From NCBI GenBank assembly GCA_009843005.1, contig VYEH01000195.1, forward strand, positions 2,515 through 10,837: 8,323 bases of DNA, read 5' to 3'. The position numbers were made by a program, and so were the translations under genes. Position 1 is the stretch's first letter. Each line of letters opens with the position of its first letter. Origin of the DNA: Pseudomonadota bacterium. GTDB taxonomy: Bacteria; Pseudomonadota; Gammaproteobacteria; Steroidobacterales; Rariloculaceae. Shown here piece after piece: positions 5,630-8,323 of this stretch. The notes under the pieces are model-generated. The model had not been told where the DNA came from. It worked only from the letters and a program-made list of their open reading frames with translations, and ran no database searches.

Positions 5630-7582
5630 ATGACCAAGTCGACAGACGACCGCGTACCGGCATCCGGCCGGCGCGATTTCCTCAAGAGCGCGGCCGCGGG
5701 CGCCGCAACCGGCGCCGCAGCGCTGGTGGGCGGTACAACGGCTGCTCGGGCACAGCAGGCCGAAACGGTTGCCCAGGTCGCCGAGGCCGCCGAGTCGGCG
5801 GCAATCGCCGTTCCTGCGCCGACCGAGGCCCAGTTGGCCCGGGAAGAGGGCGACGTCAGGCCGCCGCCGGTAACTCGCGCGGCCATGGCGCCGGGTTCCG
5901 ACCTGATGGTCGATGTGCTCCGGGACCTGGGGGTCGAATACGTCGCCTCCAATCCGGGTTCCAGCTTCGAGGGCCTGCAGGAATCCATCATCAACCACGG
6001 CAATCCCCCGAACCGCATGCCGGAATTCATCACCGCGCTGCACGAGATGTCCGCGGTGGACATGGCCCACGGTTACGCCAAGGCCACGGGCAAGCCCATG
6101 GTGGCGCTGATCCACGGCGTGATCGGCCTGACCAACGGCACCATGGGCATCTACCAGGCCTACTACGACCGGGCGCCGGTGGTGCTGCTGGTGGGCCGGG
6201 ACAATACCTTCATCCAGACGCATACGGCGGACGACATCGGCGGCCTGGTGCGCAGCTTTACCAAGTGGGATGCCCATCCGCTGACATTGGAGGAATCCTT
6301 CAGCGCGATCCAGGAGGCCTATCACCGGGCTATGACGCCGCCGTGCGCGCCGACGCTGGTGGTGCTCGATACCGAAGTTCAGAAAGAGGAAGCGCCGGGC
6401 ATGACGGCGCCGCCGGCGCCCGGGTTCAGCGTGGCGGGAATCGATGCGGATCAGGCCCGGGAGATCGCCCGCGGGCTGCTCGCCGCAGAGAACCCCCGAA
6501 TCAACGTGGGACGCCTGCGCACCCCAGAGGGCGTCGCACAGGCGGTGGAACTGGCCGAGTTGGTGGGCGCCTGCACCAGTTCGCGTGCGGGCACCGGGCC
6601 CAACAGCTTCCCCAACCGCCACCCGCTGTGCGGGCCAGGCGCCGTGGGTGAAGAGTACGACTACGTGCTGGGGCTGGAGGCGCCTGGCGCACAGACGGCG
6701 CTGCTGGGACCCCACATCAGGACCATCGATGACCGCGACCCAACCAACATCGGACTTGGCGGCAACCGGATGATGGGTCGCGGGTTTGTGCCGATCACCC
6801 CGCCGCCGGGCGAGAACAACATCGATGTCGACGCCGAGGCGAGTCTGCCGGCCATCATCGAGGAGGTGCGCCGCGAGATCACCGCGGGCAGGAGCCGGGA
6901 GATCGAGCAGCGTTCGGCGCGCCATGCCGAGGTCAACCGCGCGGCCACCGTGGCGCGGGTCGCGGCGGCTGCTGGAGCCAAGCGCGCCGGCTGGAACGGC
7001 AGTCCCATCGCCACGGCCAGGGTGTACGCGGAGCTCTGGCCGCTGATCGAGGACGAGGACTGGTGCCTGTCGTCCGGATCGCGCTTCTCCGGCGCCCATC
7101 ACGCCGACCTCTGGGCGCTCAACAAGCCGTACAGCTTCCTGGGCAGTTCGGGCGCGGGTGGCATCGGCTACGGTCTTGGGGCCTCGGTGGGAGCGGGGCT
7201 TGCGGCGAAAGAACGCGGGCGCTTCGTCATCAACATCCAGAACGACGGGGACATCAACTACTGCCCCGGCGCGCTGTGGACGGCGACCCATCACAAGCTT
7301 CCGGTCCTGTCCATCATGCACAACAATCGGGCCTGGCATCAGGAATTGATGTTCGTGGAATACATGGCCGGCGTGCGCGGCCGCGGGACCGACCGCGGGC
7401 ACATCGGGACCACGTTGCGCAATCCGCACATCAACTACGCGAAGATGGCCGAAGCCTACGGCATGGCCAGCGAGGGGCCGATCGAGGATCCCAACGAGCT
7501 GGTGGCGGCCTACCGGCGAGGCATCGAGACGGTCAAGGGTGGGGAGCCCTACCTGATCGACGTCATCACCCAGCCTCGCTAG
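5630..7582 (+). CDS. Tat-exported thiamine-diphosphate-dependent enzyme (benzoylformate decarboxylase/acetolactate synthase-like)
   Basis: This 650-residue ThDP enzyme carries a twin-arginine signal: SGRRDFLKS at 12-20, an Ala/Gly-rich core and a likely cleavage site after A41 (ARA|QQ). An Ala/Glu-rich linker (about 42-86) precedes the PYR domain, which contains VASNPGSSFEGLQ, the probable catalytic glutamate E139 (ALHEMSAVD) and HGVIGLTNG. A divergent central domain follows (about 270-450). The C-terminal PP domain has the cofactor motif INIQNDGDINYCPGALW (N538-D-G-D) with N565-N566 about 25 residues later; the family norm is GDG...NN. The 'NY..-ALWTA' wording resembles benzoylformate decarboxylase more than acetolactate synthase. 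Such enzymes cleave or join C-C bonds next to a carbonyl, typically decarboxylating 2-oxo acids. The Tat signal implies folding with cofactor in the cytoplasm and then work in the periplasm, which is rare for this family. The ATG at 5630 is chosen for its ribosome binding site and intact signal; the frame is open further upstream to 5399. The cytochrome c gene follows in the same operon. Confidence 0.88.
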   Translation: MTKSTDDRVPASGRRDFLKSAAAGAATGAAALVGGTTAARAQQAETVAQVAEAAESAAIAVPAPTEAQLAREEGDVRPPPVTRAAMAPGSDLMVDVLRDLGVEYVASNPGSSFEGLQESIINHGNPPNRMPEFITALHEMSAVDMAHGYAKATGKPMVALIHGVIGLTNGTMGIYQAYYDRAPVVLLVGRDNTFIQTHTADDIGGLVRSFTKWDAHPLTLEESFSAIQEAYHRAMTPPCAPTLVVLDTEVQKEEAPGMTAPPAPGFSVAGIDADQAREIARGLLAAENPRINVGRLRTPEGVAQAVELAELVGACTSSRAGTGPNSFPNRHPLCGPGAVGEEYDYVLGLEAPGAQTALLGPHIRTIDDRDPTNIGLGGNRMMGRGFVPITPPPGENNIDVDAEASLPAIIEEVRREITAGRSREIEQRSARHAEVNRAATVARVAAAAGAKRAGWNGSPIATARVYAELWPLIEDEDWCLSSGSRFSGAHHADLWALNKPYSFLGSSGAGGIGYGLGASVGAGLAAKERGRFVINIQNDGDINYCPGALWTATHHKLPVLSIMHNNRAWHQELMFVEYMAGVRGRGTDRGHIGTTLRNPHINYAKMAEAYGMASEGPIEDPNELVAAYRRGIETVKGGEPYLIDVITQPR

Positions 7583-7586
7583 CGGC

Positions 7587-7593
7587 GGGGGAG
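7587..7593 (+). promoter_or_regulatory. Ribosome binding site of the cytochrome c gene
   Basis: GGGGGAG lies seven bases before the ATG at 7601, inside the 18-base gap after the ThDP enzyme's TAG stop. With no space for a separate promoter or terminator, it indicates an operon with independent re-initiation. Confidence 0.55.
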
Positions 7594-7600
7594 AACGGCG

Positions 7601-8038
7601 ATGATAAGAATACCGACAGGACCCGGCGCGACTCTGGCGCTTGCCATGATCATTGGCTTTGCGGGCATGGCCGGCGCGCAGATGCCCATGGGCGAAATAA
7701 CCGGCGATGCCGAAGCGGGCAAGCAGCTCTACTACGATCACGCCTGCTACGCCTGTCACGGCTACACCGGCGAAACCGGCCACCAGATGAAGCTGATCGG
7801 CAGCGGCTTTCTGCTCAACGAGCAGACCTTCATCATCTACCTGCGGCTGCGGACCGAACTGAATCCGATCCTGCCGTCGGAGGCGATGCCCAACTATCCT
7901 GAAGAAAGCCTCAGCGACGAGGAGGCGAAGGATCTGTATGCGTATGTACGGACGTTCGCGGACAACGCGCCGCCGCTTCAGGACATTCCTACGCTGAACG
8001 CCATCATCGAGTCGGCGGCAGAGCCCTATTCGCCCTGA
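7601..8038 (+). CDS. Small exported monohaem c-type cytochrome
   Basis: This 145-residue class I-like cytochrome c has an N-terminal signal peptide (hydrophobic TLALAMIIGFAGMAG, likely cleavage at GAQ or just before) and a single haem-attachment motif CYACH at 49-53. H53 would be the proximal haem ligand and M96 (SEAMPNYPEE) the likely distal one, followed by the usual C-terminal helix (LSDEEAKDLYAYVRTF). It should be matured by the cytochrome c system and act as a periplasmic one-electron carrier. It sits 18 bp behind the Tat-exported ThDP enzyme, with a strong ribosome binding site, and is probably its electron acceptor or links it to a terminal oxidase or other redox partner; that pairing is inferred from context. 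The last 13 bases overlap the 3' end of the opposing small membrane protein gene. Confidence 0.9.
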   Translation: MIRIPTGPGATLALAMIIGFAGMAGAQMPMGEITGDAEAGKQLYYDHACYACHGYTGETGHQMKLIGSGFLLNEQTFIIYLRLRTELNPILPSEAMPNYPEESLSDEEAKDLYAYVRTFADNAPPLQDIPTLNAIIESAAEPYSP

Positions 8039-8253
8039 TTGCCGTCGGCCCGGGAAACCTTGCGCTTTCGTATGAAGCCGAAATACACGTAGGCGGCCAC
8101 CAGTAGCGCCGTGATCAGCAGGCCGATATTCCCGTACATCGGCCGGACCTGAAGTCCGAGGAACAGCGAGAAAGAGAACACGAGATAAAGCAGCACGATC
8201 ACGATGACGTGGCCGAGTATTTTCAGTCCGGTCCGGACGGCCTTTTGTTGCAT
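8026..8253 (-). CDS. Small two-helix membrane protein of unknown function
   Basis: This 75-residue protein has two strong membrane segments (about 12-34 and 42-61) joined by a short turn (QVRPMYGN). A basic stretch follows the second helix (IRKRKVSR), and both termini are probably cytoplasmic. I do not recognise a family. The start at 8253 is supported by AGGAA six to seven bases upstream on the - strand. The 3' end overlaps the cytochrome c gene by 13 bases in a convergent arrangement. A possible upstream gene end lies only about 26 bases away on the same strand, so it may be the last gene of an operon entering from the right. It could be a small accessory subunit of a membrane transporter or complex, but nothing in the sequence says which. 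Confidence 0.68.
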   Translation of the reverse strand: MQQKAVRTGLKILGHVIVIVLLYLVFSFSLFLGLQVRPMYGNIGLLITALLVAAYVYFGFIRKRKVSRADGNQGE

Positions 8254-8279
8254 CGCAGATTCCTGTCGGGGTTTCGGTT

Positions 8280-8323
8280 CTACTTGAACGTCGTGTTTAT
8301 AGACTCGGTCACCGCGTCCAAAG
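8280..8323 (-). CDS. Possible C-terminal end of an upstream gene (partial)
   Basis: On the - strand, one frame reads LDAVTESINTTFK and then TAG at 8280-8282. It is followed by a 26-base gap containing the AGGAA site of the next small membrane protein gene. The spacing is typical of an operon and the peptide is plausible as a protein end, but it is only 13 codons. Another frame here is also open and runs into the membrane protein, so this call is weak. No family can be named. Confidence 0.35.
   Translation of the reverse strand, partial: LDAVTESINTTFK

Noticed and set aside
5543..7783. A 746-codon open frame on the - strand opposite the ThDP enzyme and cytochrome genes
   Set aside because: It is exactly antisense to a gene with clear family motifs, is rich in Arg, Gly, His and Ala as GC-rich shadow frames are, shows no domain, and has no matching ribosome binding site. 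It reflects codon bias on the real strand.
7063..7902. A 279-codon + strand frame across the ThDP/cytochrome junction
   Set aside because: It is an Arg- and Gly-rich, low-hydrophobicity translation in a shifted frame of two well-supported genes, with no recognisable motif.

Overview
The window is GC-rich and densely coded on both strands. It looks like a piece of a proteobacterial chromosome, most likely gammaproteobacterial. That lineage call is an inference: the zinc uptake genes are closest in layout and motifs to the enterobacterial ZnuABC type, and the operator resembles the gammaproteobacterial Zur box. I see no rRNA, tRNA, CRISPR array, insertion sequence or integrase.

Left part (1-1576): the 3' end of a TIM-barrel sugar phosphate isomerase/epimerase-like gene on the + strand converges on a second, larger protein of the same superfamily (415 aa) on the - strand. 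Sugar or polyol catabolism is the likely theme, but no substrate can be named.

Middle part (1655-4329): a complete divergent zinc ABC transporter locus. znuC and znuB lie on the - strand and znuA on the + strand. A single AT-rich Zur-box-like palindrome (3255-3275) sits between them and probably controls both directions. ZnuA would capture periplasmic Zn(II), ZnuB form the membrane channel and ZnuC supply ATP hydrolysis. ZnuC has two oddities: its conserved N-terminus has no ATG, GTG or TTG in frame and seems to start at CTG, and its C-terminal region is shortened and ends in a His-rich tail.

Right part (4333-8323): an exported alpha/beta-hydrolase-fold protein on the - strand is divergent from a two-gene + strand operon. 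The operon encodes a thiamine-diphosphate (ThDP) enzyme with a twin-arginine signal peptide, followed 18 bp later by a small exported monohaem cytochrome c. A ThDP enzyme sent to the periplasm beside a cytochrome c suggests a periplasmic oxidative 2-oxo-acid or aldehyde pathway that passes electrons to the respiratory chain. This is the best candidate here for an undescribed system. A small two-helix membrane protein on the - strand overlaps the end of the cytochrome gene, and a possible C-terminal gene fragment lies upstream of it at the right edge.
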